Assembly: GCF_042686025.1 (NCBI RefSeq)
Contig: NZ_JBHUOZ010000003.1
Location: forward strand, 930,001-994,000
Length of the DNA stretch: 64,000 nt
Origin: Terrimonas rubra
GTDB taxonomy: Bacteria; Bacteroidota; Bacteroidia; Chitinophagales; Chitinophagaceae
Reading direction: 5' to 3'
In this document: piece after piece, positions 1-10,282 of the stretch
Numbering within the stretch: position 1 is the stretch's first letter
How the letters are laid out: the number at the start of each line of letters is the position of its first letter
Made by a program: the position numbers and the translations under genes
The notes under the pieces: model-generated
What the model saw: the letters and a program-made list of their open reading frames with translations, nothing else
Database searches by the model: none
What the model was told of the DNA's origin: nothing

Positions 1-3000
1 GTACTACACCGGCTGCCAATAACAGCACTGTTCAGCAGTGGAATAGTGTTATTGGAAGTTTTCCTTTGTTACAGGCAAGTTCAGGTGCAAGACCGGTGTT
101 CTCCAACGCATCTGTGCTGGCTAACTTTAATCCTACGGTTACTTTCGATGGCAGTAATGACTGGATGCAGTTTACTGCCGGTGCCGGTGTAAATGTTATA
201 GACAGGACGAATGGTACTTTGTATGCTGCCGGTTATATGAACCTGTTAAAACGAAGTGGTTTCCTGGGTTTTCATCCTTCCATGGATTATCCCGGTCTGC
301 ATTTTTTCAGCGATAATAAAATGTTGTTTTTTACCGGTGGTCCCGGATATCAGGGTGTAAGTACGGATGTGATGCAGGCGCAGAAATATTTTAATACTGG
401 TGCAGGCTGGCAGAATGGGGGAGGTAGTTCAGCAGGTTATGCCGGCGCTACTGTTTCGCTGAACGGTACACGGATTGATTATACAGGTACCCAGTTGAAT
501 AATGCCAACCTCAGTACCGGTGCCCGGGACCTGAGGATAGGTGCTGATAATAACTATGGTTCTTTCAGCGGCCAGCTTAATGAAATTTTGATATTTGAAG
601 ACAGGTTAACAGCTGCCCAGATGGATCAGCTGGAAACCTATCTTGCTATAAAATATGGCACTACTTATGCACATGGTATACGCGATTATAAAAATGCCGG
701 CGGTGGTACAGTATGGAATGCCGTTGCTAACAATGGCTATCATTTTAATATAGCCGGTATTGCCCGTGATGATATGGGGGCTTTATACCAGAAACAGTCC
801 TGGAGCACCAACTCCGGTCAGCAGGTGCTGATCGGTGTAGGAGGACTTGCAAATACAAATGCCGCTAACGGAGGAACGTTGACAGATAATCAATACTTGA
901 TTTGGGGCGATAATGGCCTGGTAAAAGCACCAACTGTTGTTCTTAGCGGTTTTACAGGGCTTTCACACCGGTTTGCTTCTGTTTGGAAAGTAGAAAACAA
1001 TGGAGTGGGTACTGTAAGGGTTGCCTGGGCAAAAGGCTTGTCTAATCTTAGTATTATTCAAAGTACCGATGCCATATTCAATGCAGGTGATGCAACCACT
1101 GCCATGACGGGAGAAGTTACGGTGAACGGTATTGTATATAACTATGCTGATGTAGTGTTGGCTAACGGACAGTATTTTACATTTGCGGCCAAACTGGCCG
1201 GTCCCGGAGGTATTACTGCTGATTTGCGTGTATGGTTGAAGTCGAATGAAGGCTTTAGCCCTTCATCATGGTCAGATTTTTCCGGGTTCAATAATCATTA
1301 CACGCAAACAAATAGTAGCAGGCAACCATTTACTGCTACAACAATGTATAATTTCAATCCCGTTGTTGACTTCGGAACCACAGGCGCTGATGCCCGTTTT
1401 ATGGCTGTTCCTGCAGGTAAGCCATATTCGGCTAATGGCACCAACAGCTCTGTTTTTACCGTAAATCTTGATAGAGGTGTTGGTGGGTATGCCGATATTA
1501 TTGGTTTTGGTGCGACCACCACGACAGCGAGCCTGATCAATGCGAACACTCCAGTATTTACCAGATTGGGCGCGAACGTAGTAAATTATCCTTACTCGGA
1601 TGCCAGTCCGGCCTTACCCGCTGTAGCGGCAAATAAATTGTACCTGAATGACGTGTCATTTACCGTAGGCACTGCAGGCATTAAGTATGCTCAGAATGGT
1701 ACCACCGGGGCGAATACGCAAACTTTTGCAGCAGTTTATTCAAAGCATGCCGACGGAAGTATATTAGGATCGCAACCGGAAGTCAGAAATGGATTGATAG
1801 GTGAAGTTATTGCTTATGAAAGAGATCTTACTGAAGCCGAAAAACAACGGGTGAGAACGTACGCTTCAATAAAATATGGCATTACCCTGCCACACGACTA
1901 TATAGCAAGTGATGGCACTACGATATTATGGAACCGGACTGTTAACACGGGCTATAATAATAATATTGCCGGCTTGGCTAATGATGAAGGCAGTAAGTTA
2001 CTACAGAAACAATCCAACAGTATCAATGATGGTCAGCAGGTATTGATCGGTACTACCGGCCTGGCGAATAGTAATGCAGCTAATACAGTTTCGTTAACTT
2101 CAGGGCAGTCGCTGCTTTGGGGTGATAACGGGCTGGCAAAATCGTTAGGGGTAGCTCATAGTACCACCATCGGAGGAAATCCTGTTAATCTAAGGTTTGC
2201 TGCCGTATGGAAAGCACAGAATACCGGCACTGTGGGTACGGTACGTGTAGCCTGGCCAAGTGGTATAGTAAATTTACATTTGATCCAAAGTCCGGATGAT
2301 ATCATTAATACATCTGACACACATACGCCAATGACAGGTACTATAACTGTTAACGGCAAAGTTTATAATTATGCCGATGTCACTATTGCGAACGGTTCTT
2401 ATTTTACCTTCAGTGGGTATGTTGCCGGCCCGGGTGGTGTAGGTCAGGATCTGTCATTATGGTACAGGGCAGATAATGGTGTGGAAACAGATGTTAATAA
2501 AAAAGTTACTGCCTGGAATAACTCTACCGCTAACGATGTAAAACTGACTATGAGCAGTGCGGCTGCTTATATTCCCTATAATGACCAGACTACTTACACA
2601 AAGACCTGGAATTTTAATCCCACACTTTCCTTTGATGGCACTAATAACTATTTAAGAAATAATACGACAGCCTACCTGAATACGGCAGGATCGGTACATT
2701 ATATTGCCGTGGCAAGATTGAATGGAACAGCTTCAGGCTATAACAACCTGTTTGCTATTAATGGAAATGATGACGGCTTCTTCCTGTTCCCGCAGAGTGG
2801 GTTGGTTTACCCCATGCCTTCTATCGGTAATGGTTTTGGCGCAACAGCGGCGGGGCCGGGTTCTGCAAATCGTTTTGGTATTTACTCTGCTATTCTGCCA
2901 AAAACCGGCACACCTGCAAATCAACGTGGTTTTTATAACGGGTTGGAAAAAATATATACTTCGCCTTATCCAAGAACAGGTGGTTCTTATGTTCTTCCTG

Positions 3001-6000
3001 CTACAGGGGCTTATATCGGAGCAGACGGTACAACCGGCGATAATCCTAACGGAGATATTGCAGAAGTGATATTATATCATGAGCCGGCAGGAGGCGATAT
3101 GAATAACGCTAACCTGGCCCGTATACATAGCTACCTGGCTATTAAATATGGTATTACCCTTGATCAGACCACACCGCAGAACTATATTAATTCGGCTAGT
3201 GCTGTTGTATGGAATGCTGTGACTAATACAGGCTACCATCATAATATAGCAGGTATAGGCCGCGACGATCAGGGCGGTTTGTATCAAAGACAATCATGGA
3301 GTGTGAACTCCGGCCGGCAGGTACTCATTTCTACCACAGGACTTAGTAATACCAACGTTACCAATACAGGCACATTAACCAATGGACAATTTTTAATCTG
3401 GGGCGACAATAACCTGGCTAAGTCACCCTCCGTAGCCTTTGGTACTATAGGAGGGTTGCCTTTCCAGCGTTTTGCAGCGATCTGGCGGGCGGCCAATGTT
3501 AACACGATCGGCACTGTACGTGTGGCCTGGCCCAAGGGTTTTGCTTACCTGAAACTGATCCAAAGCACGGACAATGTTTTTGATCTTTCGGATGTGATCA
3601 CCGAAATGAGCGGTACACAGGAGATCAACGGGATACAGTATGCATATGCTGATGTGACCATAACGGACGGTCAGTATTTTACATTCGCCGCTTATGTACA
3701 GGCGCCGGGCGGGGTTACCACTAATATCAGCCACTGGTACCGGGCAGACAAATTTGCCATGTCAGGCGGAGAGGGTACTGATGTAACATCATGGACGGAT
3801 TTTACTTCCGGTGTTGTGTCAGAAGAAATAAATGGCGCACCATTACCTAAGTTCAAAGCCGGTGATGCCACTTATTTTAACTTTAACCCTGGACTGAATT
3901 TTACAGCCATTCAGCAAATGTTAGGTAATATAACAGAGCGGACGCTGACGGCTACTGATTTTAATATTTTCACTATGACCCGTCAGGGTATGGGAGGTAC
4001 ACGATATTTTAATATAGGTATGAATAATACCACATTTGGTGGTGGTAACTGGGATCAGCCTGGCCTGTATGCCAACGGCGATATAGGTTACAGGAATAAT
4101 GCCGGCGGAGGCCTGGTTATTGCTAACCCGGGTAATATCAATTTTGCAACAGGCAACCCGAGTATTATGTACCACAATTTTTCCAATACTTCGATGAATA
4201 AGGGGTTAAATGGTGCAGCAACCGGTACATCATCTTCCTATAGTGCCAGGGGCCTGACCGATGGAGGGCATATATTCGGATCGAACCAGGGTGTTAATCC
4301 TCCTGGTGGTGATGACTGGGGCTTTACAGGAGATATAGGCGAACTGGTTATTTATGGCAATGGCACCATCACAGCAGCTGAAAGGAATAAAGTAGAATCT
4401 TACCTGGCCGTTAAATATGGTATAACCTTACACAATAGTAATAATTATACCACTTCCAGGAATGCTGTGATATGGGATGCAACTGCCAATGCAGCTTATT
4501 ATAATAATGTAGCCGGTATAGGAAATGACTTTATTTCGGCCTTACATCAAAAACAGTCACGTAGCCAGCATACCAATACCAATGGCCAGGTTATTATTGC
4601 TTTGGGTGAAGTTGCGGCAACCAATATCGCCAATGAAAATGAACTGGCAGATGAGCAGTTCCTTCTGTGGGGTGATAATGGTAATACGCAGGCTATGACC
4701 AATACACCCAGTACCTATACTGCCTTTACTTACGCAGGCAGCCCGTCTAACGGCAGAAGGATGAACCGTATCTGGAAAGTACAGAATACCAATAATGTGT
4801 CAAACCAATTGATGATCCGTTTCCCGCAAGCTTCCGTAGGTACCACCACGTTTGCGGCCAATGATGCCTGTGCCGGTTACGTAATTGTATTTGCAGATGA
4901 TGCCGGCTTTACAACCAATGTTTCTGTAAAACCATTAACGCTTAATGGAACGGATTATGAGGTGTCGCATGTATTTGCAAATGGTGCCAGTTATTTCACA
5001 TTTGGTAAAGCTATGCCCGTTAATAACGGTGAAGTGTTTTTACCGGGTAATGTTGAAACAACAGATGTTTATAACGACGGTTGCAGCGTAGGAGAGTGGG
5101 CTTACTACCGCCAGACAAGTGATATCAGTAAAAAACTATTGGGTACATCAGGTTATACAAACACCGAACTGGATAATTTTGATGTGGTTATTACTCCGGA
5201 AGGTACTTCGTATAATGATGGGGTACGTAATACCAACCTTATGCCCAGGATCAGTACAGTTATCGATAATAACGGAACAACACTTTCTTCCGGCAAAGTG
5301 AGGGTATATTATAACCTGGATGAGTTAGGTGGAACTGTTGTTCCGGGAGCCATTACTTCAGGTTGGTTCTATTATAATGGCCAGGCCGATGAAGCCATCA
5401 TTGATATATACAGTGATGGGGTATTTACAGCCGGTAAAGCACGTTCGCTGGTAGTTGCCCAGTCTGGTATTGAAGACGGGGTGCATTATGTAGAGTTTCA
5501 TAATATTACTGCCATGGGAAGTTTCCTGTATGTCTCCTCAACAGTAAATATGGCTACCATATTACCCGTAACATTCTTACATTTTACAGCGGAAAACCAG
5601 GCTGGAAAAGCCCTGCTTAACTGGGCTACGGTGTCAGAACAAAACAATAAAGGTTTCGAAGTTGAGCACAGTGCTGATGGTTTGAATTGGCGTGGTATCG
5701 GTTTTGTAAACAGTAAAGCATTGAACGGTAACAGCGCCGGCCGGTTAAATTATGATTATACCCATACTGCTGTGGTTAAAGGTAAAAACCACTATCGCCT
5801 TAAACAGGTGGATATAGATGGACGATTTACCTACAGTGCCGTAAGTATTGTATCGTTTGATCATAGCAGCAGGTTACAGGTGTATCCAAACCCGGTGACA
5901 TCTACACTTTCAATTGGCGGATTGAGTGGCAAAGCTTCTGTAAGAATACTAAGTCTTAATGGCCAGGTTGTGAAAACGGTACAAGCAAATTCGGAAACAC

Positions 6001-6101
6001 TGCTGACAATTGATGTGTCGCAACTGCCGGTTGGTATGTACCTGGTACAGGCGGAAGACAGCGCAGGAAATAAAGAAACATATAAAATTGTTAAACAATA
6101 A
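1..6101 (+). CDS. Giant T9SS-secreted repetitive surface protein (5' end outside window)
   Basis: The reading frame is open from the first bases of the window, so the true start lies upstream. What remains is about 2030 residues. Four units of about 1.25 kb each combine a LamG/concanavalin-like segment with a conserved block. That block contains AGI.RDD, a QKQS-like motif, GQQVLIG and LWGDNG, and ends in QYFTF followed by a PGG linker. After the fourth unit comes a linker and then a region starting around base 5570 with the NWATVSEQNNKGFEVEHS motif, shared with the next gene. The last ~75 residues, from YPNPVTSTLSIGGLSGK to the terminal KIVKQ, form a type A T9SS sorting domain. The protein is therefore expected at the cell surface or released, with the tail removed by the sortase. 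The repeat units may bind glycans or act in adhesion; that is inference from the LamG-like fold. Confidence 0.85.
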   Translation, partial: TTPAANNSTVQQWNSVIGSFPLLQASSGARPVFSNASVLANFNPTVTFDGSNDWMQFTAGAGVNVIDRTNGTLYAAGYMNLLKRSGFLGFHPSMDYPGLHFFSDNKMLFFTGGPGYQGVSTDVMQAQKYFNTGAGWQNGGGSSAGYAGATVSLNGTRIDYTGTQLNNANLSTGARDLRIGADNNYGSFSGQLNEILIFEDRLTAAQMDQLETYLAIKYGTTYAHGIRDYKNAGGGTVWNAVANNGYHFNIAGIARDDMGALYQKQSWSTNSGQQVLIGVGGLANTNAANGGTLTDNQYLIWGDNGLVKAPTVVLSGFTGLSHRFASVWKVENNGVGTVRVAWAKGLSNLSIIQSTDAIFNAGDATTAMTGEVTVNGIVYNYADVVLANGQYFTFAAKLAGPGGITADLRVWLKSNEGFSPSSWSDFSGFNNHYTQTNSSRQPFTATTMYNFNPVVDFGTTGADARFMAVPAGKPYSANGTNSSVFTVNLDRGVGGYADIIGFGATTTTASLINANTPVFTRLGANVVNYPYSDASPALPAVAANKLYLNDVSFTVGTAGIKYAQNGTTGANTQTFAAVYSKHADGSILGSQPEVRNGLIGEVIAYERDLTEAEKQRVRTYASIKYGITLPHDYIASDGTTILWNRTVNTGYNNNIAGLANDEGSKLLQKQSNSINDGQQVLIGTTGLANSNAANTVSLTSGQSLLWGDNGLAKSLGVAHSTTIGGNPVNLRFAAVWKAQNTGTVGTVRVAWPSGIVNLHLIQSPDDIINTSDTHTPMTGTITVNGKVYNYADVTIANGSYFTFSGYVAGPGGVGQDLSLWYRADNGVETDVNKKVTAWNNSTANDVKLTMSSAAAYIPYNDQTTYTKTWNFNPTLSFDGTNNYLRNNTTAYLNTAGSVHYIAVARLNGTASGYNNLFAINGNDDGFFLFPQSGLVYPMPSIGNGFGATAAGPGSANRFGIYSAILPKTGTPANQRGFYNGLEKIYTSPYPRTGGSYVLPATGAYIGADGTTGDNPNGDIAEVILYHEPAGGDMNNANLARIHSYLAIKYGITLDQTTPQNYINSASAVVWNAVTNTGYHHNIAGIGRDDQGGLYQRQSWSVNSGRQVLISTTGLSNTNVTNTGTLTNGQFLIWGDNNLAKSPSVAFGTIGGLPFQRFAAIWRAANVNTIGTVRVAWPKGFAYLKLIQSTDNVFDLSDVITEMSGTQEINGIQYAYADVTITDGQYFTFAAYVQAPGGVTTNISHWYRADKFAMSGGEGTDVTSWTDFTSGVVSEEINGAPLPKFKAGDATYFNFNPGLNFTAIQQMLGNITERTLTATDFNIFTMTRQGMGGTRYFNIGMNNTTFGGGNWDQPGLYANGDIGYRNNAGGGLVIANPGNINFATGNPSIMYHNFSNTSMNKGLNGAATGTSSSYSARGLTDGGHIFGSNQGVNPPGGDDWGFTGDIGELVIYGNGTITAAERNKVESYLAVKYGITLHNSNNYTTSRNAVIWDATANAAYYNNVAGIGNDFISALHQKQSRSQHTNTNGQVIIALGEVAATNIANENELADEQFLLWGDNGNTQAMTNTPSTYTAFTYAGSPSNGRRMNRIWKVQNTNNVSNQLMIRFPQASVGTTTFAANDACAGYVIVFADDAGFTTNVSVKPLTLNGTDYEVSHVFANGASYFTFGKAMPVNNGEVFLPGNVETTDVYNDGCSVGEWAYYRQTSDISKKLLGTSGYTNTELDNFDVVITPEGTSYNDGVRNTNLMPRISTVIDNNGTTLSSGKVRVYYNLDELGGTVVPGAITSGWFYYNGQADEAIIDIYSDGVFTAGKARSLVVAQSGIEDGVHYVEFHNITAMGSFLYVSSTVNMATILPVTFLHFTAENQAGKALLNWATVSEQNNKGFEVEHSADGLNWRGIGFVNSKALNGNSAGRLNYDYTHTAVVKGKNHYRLKQVDIDGRFTYSAVSIVSFDHSSRLQVYPNPVTSTLSIGGLSGKASVRILSLNGQVVKTVQANSETLLTIDVSQLPVGMYLVQAEDSAGNKETYKIVKQ
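714..4690 (+). repeat. Four-copy ~1.25-kb internal coding repeat
   Basis: The conserved block of each unit begins at a Trp codon at about 714, 1929, 3210 and 4473, giving spacings of 1216, 1281 and 1263 bases. Each block reads WN/WD, a GY-type motif, NIAGI-like, a Q-rich QKQS motif and WGDNG. The fourth unit is the most diverged. The copies differ at many codons, so this is an old protein-level duplication rather than a recent DNA duplication. Confidence 0.85.
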
Positions 6102-6104
6102 GGT

Positions 6105-6296
6105 GCGATCCAATACATTTTGGGAAACCAGGCAGTGATTACTACAATAGTTGAAACCGGGTTGAAAGACCCGGTTTTTACTAATAAACTACCAGGCGCT
6201 ACACTGTTAAGGCTTAATCTCAATTTTTTAAATAAACATATTCAAGTAGTACTATAAGGTTTTATGGTATTAGTTACTTTCTTTTGATTTGGATAA
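6105..6296 (+). repeat. Duplicated intergenic segment, copy A
   Basis: This segment begins with GCGATCCAATACATTTTGGG four bases after the stop of the first gene. It includes a terminator hairpin and a conserved GTAGTACTATAA block, and ends with TTACTTTC followed by TTTTGATTTGGATAA ahead of the next gene. A second copy follows the next gene at 8915. Terminator and upstream leader were thus duplicated together with the genes. Confidence 0.8.
6154..6179 (+). terminator. Rho-independent terminator of first surface-protein gene
   Basis: The stem AAACCGGG / CCCGGTTT has an 8-base loop and is followed by a T-run. It lies 53 bases after the stop codon. Confidence 0.75.
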
Positions 6297-6377
6297 GAAT
6301 TCCCGGTAGTAAACAATTGGTTCCCGTTGCTGAATAAAGAAGTGCTGCTGAAATCTCACTTTTTTAATTACCTACTT

Positions 6378-8912
6378 ATGAAAAAAAACTTTATTCTGTC
6401 TGTTACAGTTGTGATACTGTTAGTTTTTTTTGGACCAAGTGTAAATGGACAAGTAATTGGCAATTGTACCGCTAATGCTGGCGGAAATGCTGTCGTTTGC
6501 GGATCTTCTACCACCCTTACAGGTAGTGCCAGTGGAAATGTGGGTGCTTTTCCTCCAACCTGGACGTTTATCACGGGGCCTGTAACACCGGTTATTGCAA
6601 GTCCTAATACCTTCACTACGAATGTAACGGGCATGACAGCTGAGGGTAGTTATACATTCAGACTGGCACAACGTTGCGGAACAGGCACGGCAACTTCCCA
6701 GGTAGTGATCACGGCACATCCGCGACCGGCATCTTTTACGGCCGGACCTGATATACTGAACGTTTGCGCCACTACCGGCAGTACGCCATTAAGTGGTGTT
6801 ATCCCCGCGGGGTTTACAGGTGCCTGGCGTGCAGTAAATATCTGGCGTTATAACCGGGCAGGTGAAACGGTCAGTACTAACGCACAATTCAGCAGTACCA
6901 CTGTGGCTACTCCTACTTTTTCTTTGATAAATACATCCAACCACCAGATAGATCCCGCTTACTGGGCTATTTTGAGAATTACTTCCCTGGATGGTGTATG
7001 CTCTTATGAAGATACTACTGTTGTTAGCTTTATTCCTAACCCTAACATTAATCCTCCTCTGAATACTTCCCGTTGTGTGTCAGCGGCCAGTCCATCACAT
7101 TATATTAACCTCACGGCAGCGCCGTATTTCAATACCAATTATGCAGGATCGGCGGGAGCAAGCAGTACCACTATTTCACTGAATGTGTTAACGCAGCCTG
7201 CCGGTGCTAATATGAGTTTTGCACGGCTGGATGACAATAATTTTTTCTTTTTTAATGGTGTTACACAGCCAGGTACCTATACCTTTACGATTACGGTAAC
7301 AAATAGCTGCGGTACTTATACTTCGCCTACGCTTACCTATACTTTCATGGGATTAAGGCCTAATCCTGTTAATTTACAACCTTCGGGCCATGTTGCACCG
7401 GAACAACTGGTGATCTATTACACAACTGGAAGCGGGGGTGAGGTACACTGTAACCTGGCCGGTACCAGTACACCTCAAAGTTTTTATTTTGATGTGGATC
7501 CCGTAGATCCTGCAACTGTATTGACAACGGTCACGCCTAGTGGGGTATTACCTCCCGGAGGGGCACCTACGGTTGTGGTTACAGGAGCCAATACTTATAA
7601 TCGTGAAGCAATAGTTACACCTCCGGCGGGCGGCTGGCGTGTGGGCACTTACCGGTTCAGTATCAGTGTAAGTAATCCTGATGGCAGTTGTGCCACCAGC
7701 CAGTTGTATTATATCCATGTGTCGGACCAGAGCAGACCTAAAGTGGAGGTAGCGGATATAAATGTGTGTTATCCGGGAACAGGTGCTGTATCTGCAACTG
7801 TACCCTTGCCGGCTATATATAAAGGGATAGTGAATAGCAGTTATTTCCAGGATTTTAGCGCCTATTACCAATTCGAATTACTGTCAGGTCCTGCCGGTGC
7901 AGCGGCTCCGGCATATACAACCACAGATCTCCGTTCCATTACCAGTACCTCCACTGTTATTTCAAATCTTAACAGGATAGGGGAATATCGTTTCAGGATA
8001 ACCCCGGTTGCCTATAATGCAGGTGTGGGTGCTTTTTTAAACCAGGAGTACGCCTGTTCGGGACAGGCCATGGCCGATACATTTGTGGTAAGGCTGGAAG
8101 GATTGATCAATGCCAATGCCGGAAGTGACCAGGTATTAGGGAATACCAATACGGCAAATCTCGCTGGCAATGATCCGGGTGTAGCCACTGGTGTGTGGAC
8201 ATTAGTATCGAAACCGGCTAATGTAACGCCGCTTATTACAGCACCTGGTAACAGGTTTACCAGTGTTACCAATATGAACGTAGCCGGTTTATATGAATTT
8301 GCCTGGACGATTACTACGCCCTACGGGGGGTGTGTGAGTACGGATAATGTTGTTATTAATATTACCACTACGCTGGGGGTTAAATGGTTAAATTTTACTG
8401 CGGAGAAAAATACCGCCGGGGTGATGTTAAACTGGGCTACCAGCAGCGAGGAAAATAATAAAGGATTTGAGATAGAAAGAAGCAGCAATGGCCTGGATTG
8501 GGAAACGACCGGTTATATGGCTTCTCTTTCTTTAACAGGTAATAGTAACCAGGTATTGAACTATCAGTTTACTGACCATCAACCTGTAAACGGTATTAAT
8601 TTTTACCGTTTAAAACAAACTGACCTGGATGGCAGATATGCATACAGCATTGTAAGTAAGGTGACCTTTGATCATACAGGCCGTTACCAGGTTTATCCCA
8701 ACCCCGTAACATCAACACTTTTAGTTAAAGGTTTAAGTGGAAAAAATGTGGTTCGGGTATTAAATCTTAATGGCCAGGTAGTTAAGGTTGTTCAAACGAA
8801 TGGCGAAACAGTGGCGACAATCGATGTTTCACAACTGCCGGTGGGGATGTACCTGGTGGAAACAGAAGGCAGGACAGGAAATAAAGAAGTGTATAAAGTG
8901 GTAAAGCAATAA
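6378..8912 (+). CDS. T9SS-secreted surface protein with PKD/Ig-like segments
   Basis: The ATG at 6378 is chosen over the in-frame TTG 51 bases upstream because it places a signal peptide at the N terminus (KKNFILSV then a hydrophobic run, ending SVNGQ). The mature ~820 residues contain Ser/Thr/Gly-rich beta segments typical of PKD/Ig-like modules; a segment near the N terminus has GNCTANAGGNAVVCGSS. From about base 8385 the sequence parallels the end of the upstream gene (NWATSSEENNKGFEIE, YRLKQTDLDGRY). It ends in a type A T9SS sorting domain (YPNPVTSTLLVKGLSGK to VYKVVKQ). It is presumably exported and displayed on the surface. The ligand is unknown. It is a likely paralogue-by-fusion of the upstream gene, sharing the 3' coding cassette, the terminator region and the leader. 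Confidence 0.85.
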   Translation: MKKNFILSVTVVILLVFFGPSVNGQVIGNCTANAGGNAVVCGSSTTLTGSASGNVGAFPPTWTFITGPVTPVIASPNTFTTNVTGMTAEGSYTFRLAQRCGTGTATSQVVITAHPRPASFTAGPDILNVCATTGSTPLSGVIPAGFTGAWRAVNIWRYNRAGETVSTNAQFSSTTVATPTFSLINTSNHQIDPAYWAILRITSLDGVCSYEDTTVVSFIPNPNINPPLNTSRCVSAASPSHYINLTAAPYFNTNYAGSAGASSTTISLNVLTQPAGANMSFARLDDNNFFFFNGVTQPGTYTFTITVTNSCGTYTSPTLTYTFMGLRPNPVNLQPSGHVAPEQLVIYYTTGSGGEVHCNLAGTSTPQSFYFDVDPVDPATVLTTVTPSGVLPPGGAPTVVVTGANTYNREAIVTPPAGGWRVGTYRFSISVSNPDGSCATSQLYYIHVSDQSRPKVEVADINVCYPGTGAVSATVPLPAIYKGIVNSSYFQDFSAYYQFELLSGPAGAAAPAYTTTDLRSITSTSTVISNLNRIGEYRFRITPVAYNAGVGAFLNQEYACSGQAMADTFVVRLEGLINANAGSDQVLGNTNTANLAGNDPGVATGVWTLVSKPANVTPLITAPGNRFTSVTNMNVAGLYEFAWTITTPYGGCVSTDNVVINITTTLGVKWLNFTAEKNTAGVMLNWATSSEENNKGFEIERSSNGLDWETTGYMASLSLTGNSNQVLNYQFTDHQPVNGINFYRLKQTDLDGRYAYSIVSKVTFDHTGRYQVYPNPVTSTLLVKGLSGKNVVRVLNLNGQVVKVVQTNGETVATIDVSQLPVGMYLVETEGRTGNKEVYKVVKQ

Positions 8913-8914
8913 AC

Positions 8915-9103
8915 GCGATCCAATACATTTTGGGAAACCAGGTTGTGATTGTTACAATAGTGTAACCCCGGTTGAATGCCGGGTTTACATTAATAGAGAT
9001 AATGAAAAGTTATTGATCTCTGTATATCAATTTTTTAAACAAACGTATTCAGGTAGTACTATAATTTTTTTCAGTATCAGGTACTTTCCTTTGATTTGAA
9101 TAA
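8915..9103 (+). repeat. Duplicated intergenic segment, copy B
   Basis: Second copy of the segment at 6105. It starts with the same GCGATCCAATACATTTTGGG and ends in TACTTTCCTTTGATTTGAATAA. Here it precedes a decayed gene, so it marks the boundary of a tandem duplication. Confidence 0.8.
8963..8987 (+). terminator. Terminator hairpin, diverged copy
   Basis: AACCCCGG / CCGGGTT with one bulged C and a short T tail, at the position equivalent to the 6154 terminator. Confidence 0.6.
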
Positions 9104-9184
9104 CAATGCTGGTGACAACAGGAATATCTGCTCCTGGTTTGTTACATAATGACTACTTGTAAATAATACTTGTTTAAAAAACTT

Positions 9185-9447
9185 ATGGAAAAGAACTTTT
9201 TTCAACCCGTTACTTTCATTGGGGGGATACTACTTTTTATAATAAAGGGAAATGCAGAGATAATACCTAATTGTGCTGCCAATGCAGGTGTGGATGTAAC
9301 GTTTTGCAGTTCTTCTGTTACCCAGGCGATCAGGGCCAGTGGCAATATCTGCGCTTTTTCTCCAGCCTGGATCCTGTAATGCCGTCTATTGTCAGTCACA
9401 ATACTATGACTACAAATGTTCGGGGCAGTAGCGTGGGGCATATATAA
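9185..9447 (+). pseudogene. Frameshifted N-terminal remnant of a third surface-protein copy
   Basis: The frame from ATG 9185 encodes a signal peptide and then PNCAANAGVDVTFCSSS and SGNICAFSPAW. This follows the start of the gene at 6378 (GNCTANAGGNAVVCGSS, SGNVGAFPPTW). Relative to that gene about 13 bases are missing after CCTGGA near 9371, and the frame runs into a stop at 9377-9379. The homology resumes in another frame (DPVMPSIVSHNTMTTNVRG, compare GPVTPVIASPNTFTTNVTG) and stops at 9445-9447. The rest of the gene, including the sorting domain, is absent. It is preceded by the duplicated leader and followed by a terminator, so it may still be transcribed. Confidence 0.8.
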
Positions 9448-9517
9448 TGATTACAAACTGATATAGTTTAAAATAGCTAACCTTGAAGTTCATTAAGTTA
9501 GGGAGATGGTTAATTAT

Positions 9518-9545
9518 CAACCGGGTTTTTTAGCCCGGTTTCTTT
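9518..9545 (+). terminator. Terminator after the surface-protein remnant
   Basis: AACCGGG / CCCGGTT stem with a TTTTTTAG loop, followed by TTCTTT. It sits about 70 bases after the end of the recognisable remnant and resembles the 6154 terminator. Confidence 0.6.
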
Positions 9546-9601
9546 ATGGTACTACTACACCTCAGTTCTTATAACCAACAGGCCGGAAGAACCGCAGCGG
9601 T

Positions 9602-10282
9602 TTAGAGGTCGTCCAGCTGTACAATGCCGTTCTGGAGGGCAAATTTGATCACCCCGGCCAGGTTTTTAGCGCCAATACGCCGGGTTATATTGCTCCGGTA
9701 TTGCTCAACAGTTCTTTCTGAAAGGCCTATATTCTTACTTATTTCCTTTGTGTTCATCTGTTTGCACAGGAGTTTGATCATTTCTATTTCCTTACCCGAA
9801 AATTTGGTATTGGCGATCAGGTGTTTTACTGAATAATCATCCTCGGTGCCTGAAAACCGGTTAATGATATGGGTACGGGCTTCCTGGCTAAAATATTCCT
9901 TGTTGTTCAACAATAAATGAACGGCTTTTACAAATTCCTCATCATCGTCTTTTTTAATAACGTAGCCATTGGCCCCTGCTTTCAGCATTTTTAAAATTAC
10001 ATCGGCCGAATACGTAAAGGAATACACCAGGATGATAGCGGAGGGTAGTTTATACTTTAATTCCCGGATGAGTATATCACCGGTGGTGTCCGGGAGATAA
10101 TTGTCCACAATGATCATCTGTGGGTTGTGTTTAAGCGCCAGGCTTTTGGCGGTTGCCCCATCATGGGCCATATAAAAAGATTCAAATAAATCGCCGATCA
10201 GGAGCTTGATCCCGTTTACAATCATTTTATGGTCATCTATTACCAGAACGGAGTTATATTTCTGAGTGAGTTCTGTTGTCAT
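9602..10282 (-). CDS. LuxR/NarL-family response regulator
   Basis: This 226-residue protein has a receiver domain followed by a helix-turn-helix domain. The receiver shows the acidic pair D16-D17 (VLVIDDH), the phosphoacceptor D60 (MIIVDNYLP) and the conserved Lys around 110 (GYVIKK). The C-terminal ~65 residues are LuxR type (FSGKEIEMIKLLC, TKEISKNIGLSERTVEQYRS). It should be activated by a partner histidine kinase and bind promoters as a dimer. No kinase gene is adjacent, so it is an orphan regulator here. The ATG at 10282 is preferred to a TTG 69 bases upstream because family members begin just before the first beta strand. The target genes cannot be read from the sequence. Confidence 0.9.
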   Translation of the reverse strand: MTTELTQKYNSVLVIDDHKMIVNGIKLLIGDLFESFYMAHDGATAKSLALKHNPQMIIVDNYLPDTTGDILIRELKYKLPSAIILVYSFTYSADVILKMLKAGANGYVIKKDDDEEFVKAVHLLLNNKEYFSQEARTHIINRFSGTEDDYSVKHLIANTKFSGKEIEMIKLLCKQMNTKEISKNIGLSERTVEQYRSNITRRIGAKNLAGVIKFALQNGIVQLDDL

